From positions 5,240 through 14,001 of the forward strand of contig PAXL01000036.1 in assembly GCA_002714465.1 (NCBI GenBank): a DNA stretch of 8,762 nucleotides. The letters run 5' to 3'. Of the stretch, positions 1 through 7,517 are shown piece after piece. A program made the position numbers and the translations under genes. The DNA is from Gemmatimonadota bacterium. GTDB taxonomy: Bacteria; Latescibacterota; UBA2968. The first letter of the stretch is position 1. Every line of letters starts with the position of its first letter. The notes under the pieces were generated by a model that saw only the letters and a program-made list of their open reading frames with translations, had not been told where the DNA came from and ran no database searches.

Positions 1-978
1 TTCGGTATCGTCTACAACAAGCGTGTCCTAGAGACACTCGGGTTCTCGGTCCCGAAGACGTGGGAAGAACTGGGTGAGCCCCGGTACGCCACTTGGGTCG
101 GGTCCGGTGACCCTCGGTTCAGCGGAAGCGTCCACATGGCCTACGAGTTGATCCTCCAAGCCTACGGTTGGGAGCGCGGTTGGGAAGTGATCACGACGAT
201 GGGCGCGAACGTCCGTAACTTCGCTGCGAGCGGGAGCCAGGCGCCGAAGGATGTCGCTGTCGGCGAGGTCGCGTTCGGCCTGTCGATCGACTTCTATGCG
301 TGGGCGCAGGTTGCAGAGGTTGGGGAGGACTTCGTCGGATTTACGATGCCCGACAACATGACGATAGTGAACCCGGACGGTCTCGGCATCCTGAAGGGCG
401 CTCCAAACCTGGAAGTCGCCCGCGCGTTCGTTCGGTTCGTGATGTCGGAGCCTGGGCAGAAGCTCTGGTTCCTGAAGAAGGGCGCACCGGGCGGACCCGT
501 CCAGCGTCAGCTCAACCGATTCACCGTGCTCCCAGGTCTATATCAGAAATACAAAGACGAAGCAGCGGTGACGCTCAACCCGTTCGATTGGCGCTCTGAT
601 CTCGTGTATGACGCACCGAAGGCGTCAGCCCGATGGAGTGTCCTGAATGACCTAATCGGTGCGTTCGTGATCGACTCGCACGATAGGCTGCGGTTCGCGT
701 GGAAGGAGGCGCAGAAGGATGGGCTGACTCAGGACGAGATTCGTCAGCTCTCCCAGATGCCTTTATCCGAGCGTGCAGCAATCGAGCTCGGCGTGGTCTG
801 GCGACAGGATCAGGAGCTTCGAGTGCAGAAGCTTTCGGAATGGACGGCGTTTGCCCGGGGAAAATATGGCGAACCGGACGATACGCTGGCCACGATATTC
901 GATTTCATCACCTTTGCGTTCCCGGCTGGTATCGCAATCGGGACGGTGTGGATGGTGCGGCGTACCCGCGGCACCTGA
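1..978 (+). CDS. ABC transporter periplasmic binding protein, iron(III)-type, 3' part only
   Basis: The frame is open from base 1, so the start lies before the window; 325 residues are visible. The protein should bind a small ligand outside the cytoplasmic membrane and deliver it to the permease two genes downstream. Visible binding-protein features are the hinge-like FGIVYNK segment at fragment residues 1-7, PKTWEEL further on, GEVAFGLSIDFYAWAQ in the middle, and DGLGILKGAPNLEVARAFVRF, typical of the FbpA/extracellular solute-binding group. A helical extension follows, and then a hydrophobic stretch near fragment residues 300-319 ending in VRRTRGT, which looks like a C-terminal membrane anchor with positive-inside residues. 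That is unusual, because most Gram-negative binding proteins are free or N-terminally lipidated. The iron assignment rests on the neighbouring FbpC/FbpB-type genes. No iron-ligating tyrosine pair can be assigned with confidence, so another ligand is possible. The corA-like gene follows after 19 bp. Confidence 0.85.
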   Translation, partial: FGIVYNKRVLETLGFSVPKTWEELGEPRYATWVGSGDPRFSGSVHMAYELILQAYGWERGWEVITTMGANVRNFAASGSQAPKDVAVGEVAFGLSIDFYAWAQVAEVGEDFVGFTMPDNMTIVNPDGLGILKGAPNLEVARAFVRFVMSEPGQKLWFLKKGAPGGPVQRQLNRFTVLPGLYQKYKDEAAVTLNPFDWRSDLVYDAPKASARWSVLNDLIGAFVIDSHDRLRFAWKEAQKDGLTQDEIRQLSQMPLSERAAIELGVVWRQDQELRVQKLSEWTAFARGKYGEPDDTLATIFDFITFAFPAGIAIGTVWMVRRTRGT

Positions 979-997
979 AACGGGCTGGGGAGAAGGC

Positions 998-1945
998 ATG
1001 ATTCGGATTTTCTCGTTTTCGCGCGAATCCAACCGGATGGAGACGCCACCGATCGCAGAGTTGCCTAGACACCTGGGTGATCGGGGCCGGACGGTCTGGG
1101 TCGATCTTGAGAACCCGACTGACGAAGAGACAGGCGTTCTCGGCGGGATATTTGGGTTCCACATCCTGACTGTTGAGGACAGCATCGGCGATGCGTGGCT
1201 GCCGAAAGAGGATCTCTACGAAGGCTACTCCTACTCTATCTTCTACGCCGCCGCACCGGGGTTTGCAGATCGTCTGGCTGCTCAAAAGATCGACATCTTT
1301 GTGGGTGCGAACTTCCTTGTGACCCACCACAAGGAGGAGGTCAAGGGGATCTTCGATACCCGTGGGGCGGTGGCCAAGAACCCCGGATCGCTCCTCAGAT
1401 CGTCAGACTGGCTGCTTCACGGGATCCTGGACACTGTGGTCGATTTCTGCAGGCCTGCAGCCGATGCGCTCGAGGCGCGGGTCGACGCGATCGCAGCGAT
1501 GGTCGAGGACACTTCGGTGGATCTCTCAGATGCGATCGATCTGCACAGGGACTTGACGTTGTTCAGGGACATCACAGAGCGGCAGCAGGAGGCGCTCGAG
1601 CGGTATGCCAACAGCGAGTCGTCCTTTGTGTCAGAAGAGAATCGGGATTACTTCCGTGATGTGCACGATCACAACCGGCATCTGCACCATCGGATGAAGC
1701 AGGGAGTCGAACGGCTGTCCTGGGCGGTGGAGGCGGCCCGAACAGCAGACACGCGACGCACGCAGGCGGCTACACGCTGGTCGACGGTCGTGGTGACGTC
1801 AGTGCTGCTGCCATTGCTTGTCGTGGGATTCCTTTCACTCGAGGCGGTTCCTGTGAGCGATCAGGTCGCCTCGATCGTGCTCGGTGTGCTGGTCGTCTAC
1901 GCGGTGGCCGCACTCGTTATTTTCAAACAGAAGCGTTGGTTGTAG
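998..1945 (+). CDS. CorA-like membrane protein lacking the GMN motif
   Basis: A 315-residue protein with the CorA architecture: a soluble N-terminal domain (about 1-150), a long helical segment rich in charged residues (about 150-260), and two C-terminal membrane helices (about 262-280 and 289-308), ending in FKQKRWL as CorA proteins commonly do. CorA family members are pentameric Mg2+/Co2+ channels or Zn2+ transporters of the inner membrane. The signature GMN at the end of the first membrane helix is missing: here the helix ends LLVVGFLSLEA and the loop to the second helix is very short. Transport activity or ion selectivity may therefore differ, or the protein may be a non-transporting accessory. 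The ATG at 998 is chosen because the purine-rich stretch GGGGAGAAGG lies just upstream, and longer frame extensions overlap the binding-protein gene. It sits inside the ABC importer operon, 1 bp before the ATPase gene, which is an unusual location for a corA relative. Confidence 0.85.
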   Translation: MIRIFSFSRESNRMETPPIAELPRHLGDRGRTVWVDLENPTDEETGVLGGIFGFHILTVEDSIGDAWLPKEDLYEGYSYSIFYAAAPGFADRLAAQKIDIFVGANFLVTHHKEEVKGIFDTRGAVAKNPGSLLRSSDWLLHGILDTVVDFCRPAADALEARVDAIAAMVEDTSVDLSDAIDLHRDLTLFRDITERQQEALERYANSESSFVSEENRDYFRDVHDHNRHLHHRMKQGVERLSWAVEAARTADTRRTQAATRWSTVVVTSVLLPLLVVGFLSLEAVPVSDQVASIVLGVLVVYAVAALVIFKQKRWL

Positions 1946-1946
1946 C

Positions 1947-3041
1947 ATGGTTGGCGTCACACTGGATCAAGTTACAAAGCATTTCGACAGCGTCGTTGCT
2001 GTCGACCGTGTCAGTCTAGAGATCGCAGCAGGAGAGTTTTTCTTCCTACTCGGCCCGTCCGGATGCGGCAAGACCACGCTGCTCAGGATGATCGCCGGGT
2101 TCTACACGCCGGGGGGAGGACGCGTCCTCTTCGGGGATAGGGATGTGACGAACGTCCCGCCGAACGAGCGGAACACTGGCATGGTGTTTCAGAACTACGC
2201 GCTCTGGCCGCACATGACCGTGCGGAAGAATGTCGAATACGGGCTTACGATGCGGAGCGTAACACGCGAGGAAATGGACACACGTGTTGATCGTGCTTTG
2301 GAGATGGTCCAGATGTCGCCGTATGCGGATCGATCCCCGAACCAACTGTCTGGTGGGCAGCAACAGCGTGTAGCTCTCGCTCGCGCGCTCGTGATCGAGC
2401 CTGATGTCGTCTTGATGGATGAGCCGCTTTCGAATCTGGATGCGCGATTGCGTCTCGAGATGCGGCAGCAGATCCTGGATCTCCAGAGAGAGATCGGGAC
2501 GACGATGATTTACGTGACACACGACCAGAAGGAAGCGCTTGCCATGTCCCACAGGATGGCGGTCATGGACAGAGGTCACGTCGTTCAGGTTGGCACGGCG
2601 AGAGAGCTATATCAGAACCCGAACAGCCGTTTCCTTGCGGACTTTATCGGGGAGATCAATTTTATCGCCGGAACGGTGGCCGAAGTCGGCGAAGTCGCTG
2701 TTGTCAACACGGGTCTTGGGCAGATCAAGGGCCGGCCATCCGGGTCGATCAAACGTGGTGATTCCGTTCTTTGCGCGGTGCGTCCCGAGGGCCTCGAGTT
2801 CGTGGAAGGCGAACCGGGTGTCCCAGAGAATATGGTGTCCGGTCAGGTCCGCCACGCCGTCTATCTCGGAGAGGTCGAGCAGTATGTGATCGATCTCGTC
2901 GACGGGACTCCGGTGCGAATGGTGGAGTATGATCCTGTGAGCCCGAAGGCCTCACGCGGAGATATGGTGCGTCTGCAGTTCAGCTCGTCGAAGGTCGTCG
3001 TGCTTCCTGCTGATGGTGAGGCAGATGCTGAAACGGTATGA
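1947..3041 (+). CDS. ABC transporter ATP-binding protein, FbpC/PotA type with TOBE domain
   Basis: This 364-residue cytoplasmic ATPase should power the importer by ATP hydrolysis as a homodimer under the fused permease. All catalytic motifs are intact: Walker A GPSGCGKT (36-43), Q-loop glutamine Q82 in VFQNYALWP, signature LSGGQ (134-138), Walker B VVLMDE (154-159) with catalytic Glu159, D-loop SNLDA and switch histidine H192 in THD. The region from about 240 onward, with CAVRPEGLEF and later beta-rich sequence, is a TOBE-type regulatory domain. Its length fits FbpC, PotA or CysA-like ATPases and is too long for ThiQ. The ATG is 1 bp after the stop of the corA-like gene (TAGCATG) with no clear Shine-Dalgarno sequence, so translational coupling is likely. 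The C-terminus overlaps the permease start. The substrate cannot be read from the ATPase; iron(III) is inferred from the permease and binding protein. Confidence 0.93.
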   Translation: MVGVTLDQVTKHFDSVVAVDRVSLEIAAGEFFFLLGPSGCGKTTLLRMIAGFYTPGGGRVLFGDRDVTNVPPNERNTGMVFQNYALWPHMTVRKNVEYGLTMRSVTREEMDTRVDRALEMVQMSPYADRSPNQLSGGQQQRVALARALVIEPDVVLMDEPLSNLDARLRLEMRQQILDLQREIGTTMIYVTHDQKEALAMSHRMAVMDRGHVVQVGTARELYQNPNSRFLADFIGEINFIAGTVAEVGEVAVVNTGLGQIKGRPSGSIKRGDSVLCAVRPEGLEFVEGEPGVPENMVSGQVRHAVYLGEVEQYVIDLVDGTPVRMVEYDPVSPKASRGDMVRLQFSSSKVVVLPADGEADAETV

Positions 3042-4713
3042 CTTGACACCGTGGACGGTCGCCTATCTTGCGGCCCTCCTCGTGTTCTTCGCCGCTTTCC
3101 TGCTGTATCCGCTCTGGTATGCCGTCGTGGGTGCTTTTTTTGTGGAGGGGTCGTTCACGCTCCGGTTCTTCGACTTCATGCTCACGAGCCCGGTGTATGG
3201 TGAAGCAATCATGAACAGCTTTCGCCTCGCCATGGTGACGACTATTGCGACGACGATCCTCAGCCTTCCGCTCGCGTTCCTGCTCGTCCGTTACGACTTC
3301 CCCGGCAAGAGTCTACTCCAGGGTCTGATCCTTGTGCCGATGGTGCTTCCTCCTTTTGTCGGTGCGATCGGTATGAAGCAGATGTTCTCTCGCTTCGGCT
3401 CAATCAACCTTTTGTTGATGCGGATGGGCGTGATCGACCAGCCGATCGATTTCTTCGGCGGCGGAGGTTTTCTTGGTGTGGTGATCCTCGAGGTGCTCCA
3501 TCTGTATCCGATCATGTACCTAAATGTGGCGGCTGCGTTGTCGAACATCGATCCGACGCTTGACGAGGCCGCACGCAACGTCGGGAGTAAAGGGTTTCGT
3601 CTGTTCCGGACGATTACCTTCCCGCTGATGCTTCCCGGTTACTTCGCCGGTGCGATCATCGTGTTTATCTGGGCCTTCACCGATCTGGGAACGCCGCTTG
3701 TGTTCAATTTCCGGCAAGTAATCGCTGTCGAGATCTTCAACTCGATCGCGGACATCAACGAGAATCCGGTTGCCTATGCGCTGGTTGTTCTGGTGATCGT
3801 GATGACGATCTTCTTCTTCTACCTAGCCAAGCGGATGATCGGTGGGCAGAACGTGGAGATGGTTTCGCGGGGTCATGTGGCCGGGGCGTCGAAGCGAGCG
3901 ACTCCCGGTATTACCGCAGCGATCTGGGTGAGTGTGCTCTCGGTGACAGGGATCGCTCTGCTGCCTCACATCAGCATTGTGCTGACGTCGTTCGCCGACC
4001 GCTGGTTCATGACCGTGCTGCCCGAGTCGATGACGTTTGCGCACTACGGGATGGTCTTCGACCATTCACTTTCGTCTTCGAGCATCCGGATCAGTCTGAT
4101 CCTCAGCGTCTTCAGCACGCTGCTCGACATTGTCGTGGGTGTTTCGATTGCCTATCTGCTGGTCCGAACGAATATCCCGTTCAAGAGCGTGCTCGACAGT
4201 CTGGCCATGTTGCCGCTGGCACTTCCTGGGCTCGTTCTGGCGTTCGGGTATCTTGCCGGATATTCGGGTACCTTCCTGGACGCGCGGCATTACCCAATGC
4301 CGTTGCTCGTGATTGCTTACGGTGTCCGACGCCTGCCCTACATGGTTCGGGCGGCCTATGCCGGGTTCCAGCAGACGAGCGTTGCCCTAGAAGAGGCGGC
4401 ACAGAATTTGGGCGCATCCCGGTTCCGTTCGGTCTGGCAGATCACGTTTCCGTTGATCTTGGCCAACCTGGTCGCCGGTGGGGTGCTCTGTTTCTCTTTC
4501 GCGATGCTTGAGGTGAGCGACAGTCTGATCCTAGCGATGAAGGCCGATTACTATCCGATCACACGAGCGATCTACGCGCTGCTCGGACGGATCACCGATG
4601 GTGCGTATATCGCGAGCGCTATGGGTGTTCTCGGCATGCTTCTTCTGATGGCAAGTCTATTCTTGGCCGGTCGATTCCTAGGACGGCGAATGGGCGAACT
4701 CTTTCGGGCCTGA
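3025..4713 (+). CDS. ABC transporter permease, two fused domains, FbpB/iron(III) type
   Basis: A 562-residue integral membrane protein with two tandem permease domains of about six helices each, forming the whole membrane channel of the importer in one chain. Two EAA loops that dock on the ATPase are visible: EAARNVGSKGFRLFRTITFP (181-200) and EEAAQNLGASRFRSVWQITF (456-475). This duplication is characteristic of FbpB/SfuB iron(III) permeases and also of ThiP; the TOBE-containing ATPase next door favours the iron type. Of two possible ATG starts (3013 and 3025) the second is chosen because GGTGAGG lies a few bases upstream of it, while nothing similar precedes 3013. It overlaps the ATPase gene by 17 bp, which implies coupled translation. 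A linker rich in glycine and basic residues (about 271-295) separates the halves. Confidence 0.93.
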   Translation: MLKRYDLTPWTVAYLAALLVFFAAFLLYPLWYAVVGAFFVEGSFTLRFFDFMLTSPVYGEAIMNSFRLAMVTTIATTILSLPLAFLLVRYDFPGKSLLQGLILVPMVLPPFVGAIGMKQMFSRFGSINLLLMRMGVIDQPIDFFGGGGFLGVVILEVLHLYPIMYLNVAAALSNIDPTLDEAARNVGSKGFRLFRTITFPLMLPGYFAGAIIVFIWAFTDLGTPLVFNFRQVIAVEIFNSIADINENPVAYALVVLVIVMTIFFFYLAKRMIGGQNVEMVSRGHVAGASKRATPGITAAIWVSVLSVTGIALLPHISIVLTSFADRWFMTVLPESMTFAHYGMVFDHSLSSSSIRISLILSVFSTLLDIVVGVSIAYLLVRTNIPFKSVLDSLAMLPLALPGLVLAFGYLAGYSGTFLDARHYPMPLLVIAYGVRRLPYMVRAAYAGFQQTSVALEEAAQNLGASRFRSVWQITFPLILANLVAGGVLCFSFAMLEVSDSLILAMKADYYPITRAIYALLGRITDGAYIASAMGVLGMLLLMASLFLAGRFLGRRMGELFRA

Positions 4714-4714
4714 T

Positions 4715-5671
4715 GTGCTAAGCGTTGTCCTCACTCTTTTTTGTATTTTGGCGCTGATCTGGTGGCTGACGGGTGCGTCGCGCAGGGATCAGCGGACGGT
4801 CCACGAAGAGACCGATGCCGATGTTGCTGAGGAGGCGGTGAAGCGGATTGGTCCGGATGGGATTGTCGCGGTCTCAGGAGGGCGTGAACCTATAGGCCGC
4901 ATTCTGTACGAGCTGTTCGTGGGTCTCGGGATGGATGGATGCGAAGCGACTAAGACTGTGCGTGGGATGGGCTATCCTGTCACGGAGAAGGCGGCAAAGG
5001 CCCCAACACAGCCCGGTCTGAGGGTGATCAATCTGAGAGAAGAACAGTCTCGGAGCGCGCTCGTGCGGGCCCTGCTCGTCGGTGTTCAACTCGCTCGGAT
5101 GAACGACGACTATGCGGGTGTGTCTGACGAGGTGATCACGTTCGACGCACTGAAGAAGAAGGCGGACGAGGTCGAGGCCACGTTGTTCGACGACAGCCGG
5201 CGTCGGCTGATGGAGTTCTACTCGCGAGCGGTTCTGGTCCTACAGGACCAAGGTCAGAGCGAACAGGACTCGGATGAGCGCCGCGTCATAGGAGAGATCC
5301 TCGAGCGGTTTGACGATGAACTCAAGACGCTTCAGGAAGAGCTGACCGAGTCGATGGCTTCGCTGCCAGAGGATACGGACTCGATTGGGTGGGGAGGCAG
5401 CGAAGATCGCCGCCGATACTATTTCAAGATGGGCGTTACGAACAGCCTCAGGCAGTCGGGGCATCTGGACAGCCTCGGTCATCTCTACCGGTTACGAGGC
5501 GTGAACTACGATGTGGAAGAGGCATTCCAGCTCGCGGGTGAGGAGGAGCCAGTGTTGCTGCACGCGGCCGGCTTGGAGTTCTCTACGCTCGTCGCTCTCG
5601 GATCGCCTGATGTGAGACGCATGACCCAGGAATGCAGTCGCCCGCGCGCGTTCCCCAAAGCAGAGAGTTGA
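4715..5671 (+). CDS. Uncharacterised protein with N-terminal membrane segment
   Basis: I do not recognise this 318-residue protein. It begins with a hydrophobic helix (about 2-19, LSVVLTLFCILALIWWLTG) followed by RR, predicting an N-terminal anchor with the body in the cytoplasm. The body has an alpha/beta stretch (about 35-125, including GPDGIVAVSGGREPIGRILYE), a highly charged helical, possibly coiled-coil part (about 145-215), and a helical C-terminal part with RRRYYFKMG, SGHLDSLGHLYRLRG and EEEPVLLHAAGLEF. No catalytic motif is evident. The GTG start is 1 bp after the permease stop (TGATGTG) without a Shine-Dalgarno sequence, so it probably depends on translation of the permease. Its position suggests an accessory or scaffold protein of the transporter, or a partner of the GT2-like protein that follows 8 bp later; both are inference. 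Codon use and composition match the neighbours. Confidence 0.8.
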   Translation: MLSVVLTLFCILALIWWLTGASRRDQRTVHEETDADVAEEAVKRIGPDGIVAVSGGREPIGRILYELFVGLGMDGCEATKTVRGMGYPVTEKAAKAPTQPGLRVINLREEQSRSALVRALLVGVQLARMNDDYAGVSDEVITFDALKKKADEVEATLFDDSRRRLMEFYSRAVLVLQDQGQSEQDSDERRVIGEILERFDDELKTLQEELTESMASLPEDTDSIGWGGSEDRRRYYFKMGVTNSLRQSGHLDSLGHLYRLRGVNYDVEEAFQLAGEEEPVLLHAAGLEFSTLVALGSPDVRRMTQECSRPRAFPKAES

Positions 5672-5679
5672 GAACTCCG

Positions 5680-6819
5680 ATGGATCAGGACAAGGTATCC
5701 GTTCTGTTGGTAGTCCCGGCAGACAAAGTGGAGGCCCCCGCCACGAAGGAGGCGATGCAGAGTGTCGCCTCGCAGAGCTATCCCGCCTCGCTTATTGAGA
5801 CGCTGCAGGTCCAGTATATCCCGGAGACACCGGGAGGCCGGACCGCTGCTCTCAATGCGGCTCGTGATCAGGCCAAAGGTGAGTTCTTGGTGCACACCGA
5901 GCCTGGTGTCACTTGGGATCCGAGCAAGATCGAGCGTCAGGTTTTGAGGCTTAGGGAAGGATCCGACGACGCGGGTGTAGGGTCCGCGCACCGGATGTCC
6001 GTGAGAGACTCGAGTGGCAAGCTCAAGCAGACGAGCTTCGATCTGCTGCGAGTTCTGGGTCTGCGTATCGCGACGCTGCTGGCGCCACCGTGGAAGCCGG
6101 GTGCGCTCCTGATCAAGTCCGAGGTGATGGATGTTCTGGGAGCCTACCGTCATATAAAAGAGCAGGTCTGGGAACACGACATCAGGCTGGCAGAAAAGGG
6201 GCTGGTCATCGAGTTGCTGGATGATGATCTGGCAGTATGGAACGTGGAAATTGACCCGTCTGCAAACCTGCAGCGCGCCTTGTTCCCGAGCGGCACACGC
6301 GCCTCGTTTCTGAAGCAACACCTTGATCGAGTGGAACTCGCCTCTCTGGTCCCTACAGACTCGGAGGAGAGGGTGATTCTTCTGGCGGGTCTTCACCTGT
6401 TTAACGATGATCTCGAAACGAGCCACGAGATCTGCCAGGGCTTTGGTCGTGAGAACGTGCCGGCGAACTATTGGCACGGCCTATTGCATCGACGCGAGCC
6501 TGACTTCCAGAACTCGAAGGGTTGGTTCGGACGGGCGGAGCGGTGGGAAGGCCTGCTTCAGATCCGAGACAGCGTTCAGGACGTTCTCCAGCGGGTCCTG
6601 TTGATGCCCGAATACGGTCACGCTAGGGACAAGGCTTTCGAACTTAAGCGGCATATTGATGCCGGCGGGATCTGGGATCCCGTCTACTTTGTCGATATGT
6701 GTGAGAGCTACCAAGTCAGTGAAGAGAAGGAGGAGGCCGAGGCGCTTTTGCTGAGGGAGATCCAGGAAGCGGAGATGGTCGCCGCTCTGGACTGGACCTA
6801 TCGCTGTGCCGTCGCCTGA
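5680..6819 (+). CDS. GT2-like (glycosyltransferase-fold) protein fused to a YWH/HRREPD domain
   Basis: A 379-residue protein with two parts. Residues 1-195 follow the layout of family 2 glycosyltransferases: KVSVLLVVPA at the start, GGRTAALNAARDQAKGEFLV (52-71), then KPGALLIKSEVMDVLGAY and WEHDIRLAEKG (164-174), which resembles the usual ED..L..R....G segment. Where an active enzyme normally has a DxD-like metal site after GEFLV, this protein has HTEPG, so catalysis by the usual mechanism is doubtful. Residues 230-379 carry a different domain: LAGLHLFNDDLETSHEI, NYWHGLLHRREPDFQNSKGW (263-282) and WDPVYFVDMCE (332-342). From memory, an unnamed bacterial family shares YWH, HRREPD and a WDP-FVD segment; its function is unknown to me. 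The ATG at 5680 is chosen because the protein core starts at once after it; an in-frame ATG at 5632 overlaps the previous gene and would have a Shine-Dalgarno sequence too close. This is the last gene of the operon. Confidence 0.72.
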   Translation: MDQDKVSVLLVVPADKVEAPATKEAMQSVASQSYPASLIETLQVQYIPETPGGRTAALNAARDQAKGEFLVHTEPGVTWDPSKIERQVLRLREGSDDAGVGSAHRMSVRDSSGKLKQTSFDLLRVLGLRIATLLAPPWKPGALLIKSEVMDVLGAYRHIKEQVWEHDIRLAEKGLVIELLDDDLAVWNVEIDPSANLQRALFPSGTRASFLKQHLDRVELASLVPTDSEERVILLAGLHLFNDDLETSHEICQGFGRENVPANYWHGLLHRREPDFQNSKGWFGRAERWEGLLQIRDSVQDVLQRVLLMPEYGHARDKAFELKRHIDAGGIWDPVYFVDMCESYQVSEEKEEAEALLLREIQEAEMVAALDWTYRCAVA

Positions 6820-6853
6820 AGCCAGCCCAACAGGAGGTGTTGATCAGCTGGCT
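6820..6853. terminator. Candidate bidirectional hairpin between convergent genes
   Basis: A perfect 7-base inverted repeat, AGCCAGC (6820-6826) and GCTGGCT (6847-6853), encloses a second 4-bp stem CAAC/GTTG (6828-6831 and 6839-6842). It starts directly after the stop of the GT2-like gene and overlaps the last codons of thiT on the other strand. Position and symmetry suit transcription termination in both directions, but neither side carries a proper U-tract, so intrinsic activity is uncertain. Confidence 0.4.
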
Positions 6854-7380
6854 GTCTTGTCAGGGCTAGCCGGTTTTTCGTTGGCAACTCGGCGGAGCAG
6901 AAGGGGGACGAGGAAGGAGGCCAGTATTGCATCAGGAATCAGGTAGGTCGCGTTGTAGAGCGCGGAGTAGGCCCAGATGGTAGTGTCCTCCGGGGCATAT
7001 GCACCGAAGAAGACGACGCCCGACAAGAAGTGCGCAAGGAATCTGAAGGCACATCCGATGAGGATACCGGGGACCGTTGGTCCGACGGCTGCTCCGAGAC
7101 CGAGCAGACCGAATGCGAGCGGGTAATCGAGAACAACTTGGACGGGATGGTAGATGTGAGCATCCAACAGGAGCTGAAGCAGCCCGCAGAGGACGCCGGT
7201 TTGGACGCCGGGTCGCCAGCCACGCCAGAAGGCGACGAACAGGATGGGTACAGATTCGAGGGTGATTGACCCGCCGTATGGCAGGCGAGGGAGGGGCAAG
7301 GCCTTGCAAATTATGCCGAGTACGAGTGCGAGCGCGGCGCCCGTCGCGACGACTGTCAGGTCGCGAAGGCGGCTACTCAT
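6844..7380 (-). CDS. thiT: ThiT, thiamine-specific S component of an ECF transporter
   Basis: A 178-residue, highly hydrophobic protein with about six membrane helices, the usual ThiT length. S components bind the vitamin in the inner membrane and dock on a shared EcfA-EcfA'-EcfT energy module, whose genes are not in this window. Diagnostic segments are GGSITLESVPILFVAFWRGW (36-55), HPVQVVLDYPLAFGLLG (78-94), RFLAHFLSGVVFFGAYAP (113-130) and YNATYLIPD (142-150). Residues that appear to correspond to the thiamine pocket of Lactococcus ThiT are Asp85-Tyr86, His117, Tyr138 and Asn143; this mapping is from memory and not aligned. The ATG at 7380 overlaps the stop of a possible small upstream ORF as ATGA, with only a weak GGGG stretch upstream. 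I see no TPP riboswitch between this gene and the next recognised gene upstream. It is convergent with the ABC operon. Confidence 0.92.
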   Translation of the reverse strand: MSSRLRDLTVVATGAALALVLGIICKALPLPRLPYGGSITLESVPILFVAFWRGWRPGVQTGVLCGLLQLLLDAHIYHPVQVVLDYPLAFGLLGLGAAVGPTVPGILIGCAFRFLAHFLSGVVFFGAYAPEDTTIWAYSALYNATYLIPDAILASFLVPLLLRRVANEKPASPDKTAS

Positions 7381-7517
7381 TCGACCCCGACGTAGGCCCG
7401 CATTCCCCGTGATGCGCCCTGGGCTTCCTGATTCTTTCTCTGGTAGATCAGGTTGATCGTCTGGTAGAACTGACGGAACCGGCCAATTTTGTTAATAAGG
7501 GTCGTCAAGCGATTCAA
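7377..7517 (-). CDS. Possible small ORF (46 codons) overlapping the thiT start
   Basis: I do not recognise this ORF and its reality is uncertain. From a TTG at 7517 it reads LNRLTTLINKIGRFRQFYQT, then NLIYQRKNQEAQ, and ends in RAYVGVE, stopping at a TGA that overlaps the ATG of thiT by ATGA, a common sign of translational coupling. About 70% of its codons end in G or C, with many CAG, ATC, TAC and CTG codons as in the real genes here, and the sequence has no proline and looks helical. Against it: no ATG or GTG start, only a weak GAGG about 9 bases before the TTG, and an in-frame stop not far upstream (about 7576). It could be a leader ORF controlling thiT, the remnant of a larger gene, or chance. 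Confidence 0.3.
   Translation of the reverse strand: MNRLTTLINKIGRFRQFYQTINLIYQRKNQEAQGASRGMRAYVGVE

Noticed and set aside
5506..6477. A long (323-codon) minus-strand open frame opposite the GT2-like gene
   Set aside because: Long antisense frames are common in GC-rich genes. Its product has no recognisable motif, while the + strand frame fits the operon, the GT2 layout and the YWH/HRREPD motifs.
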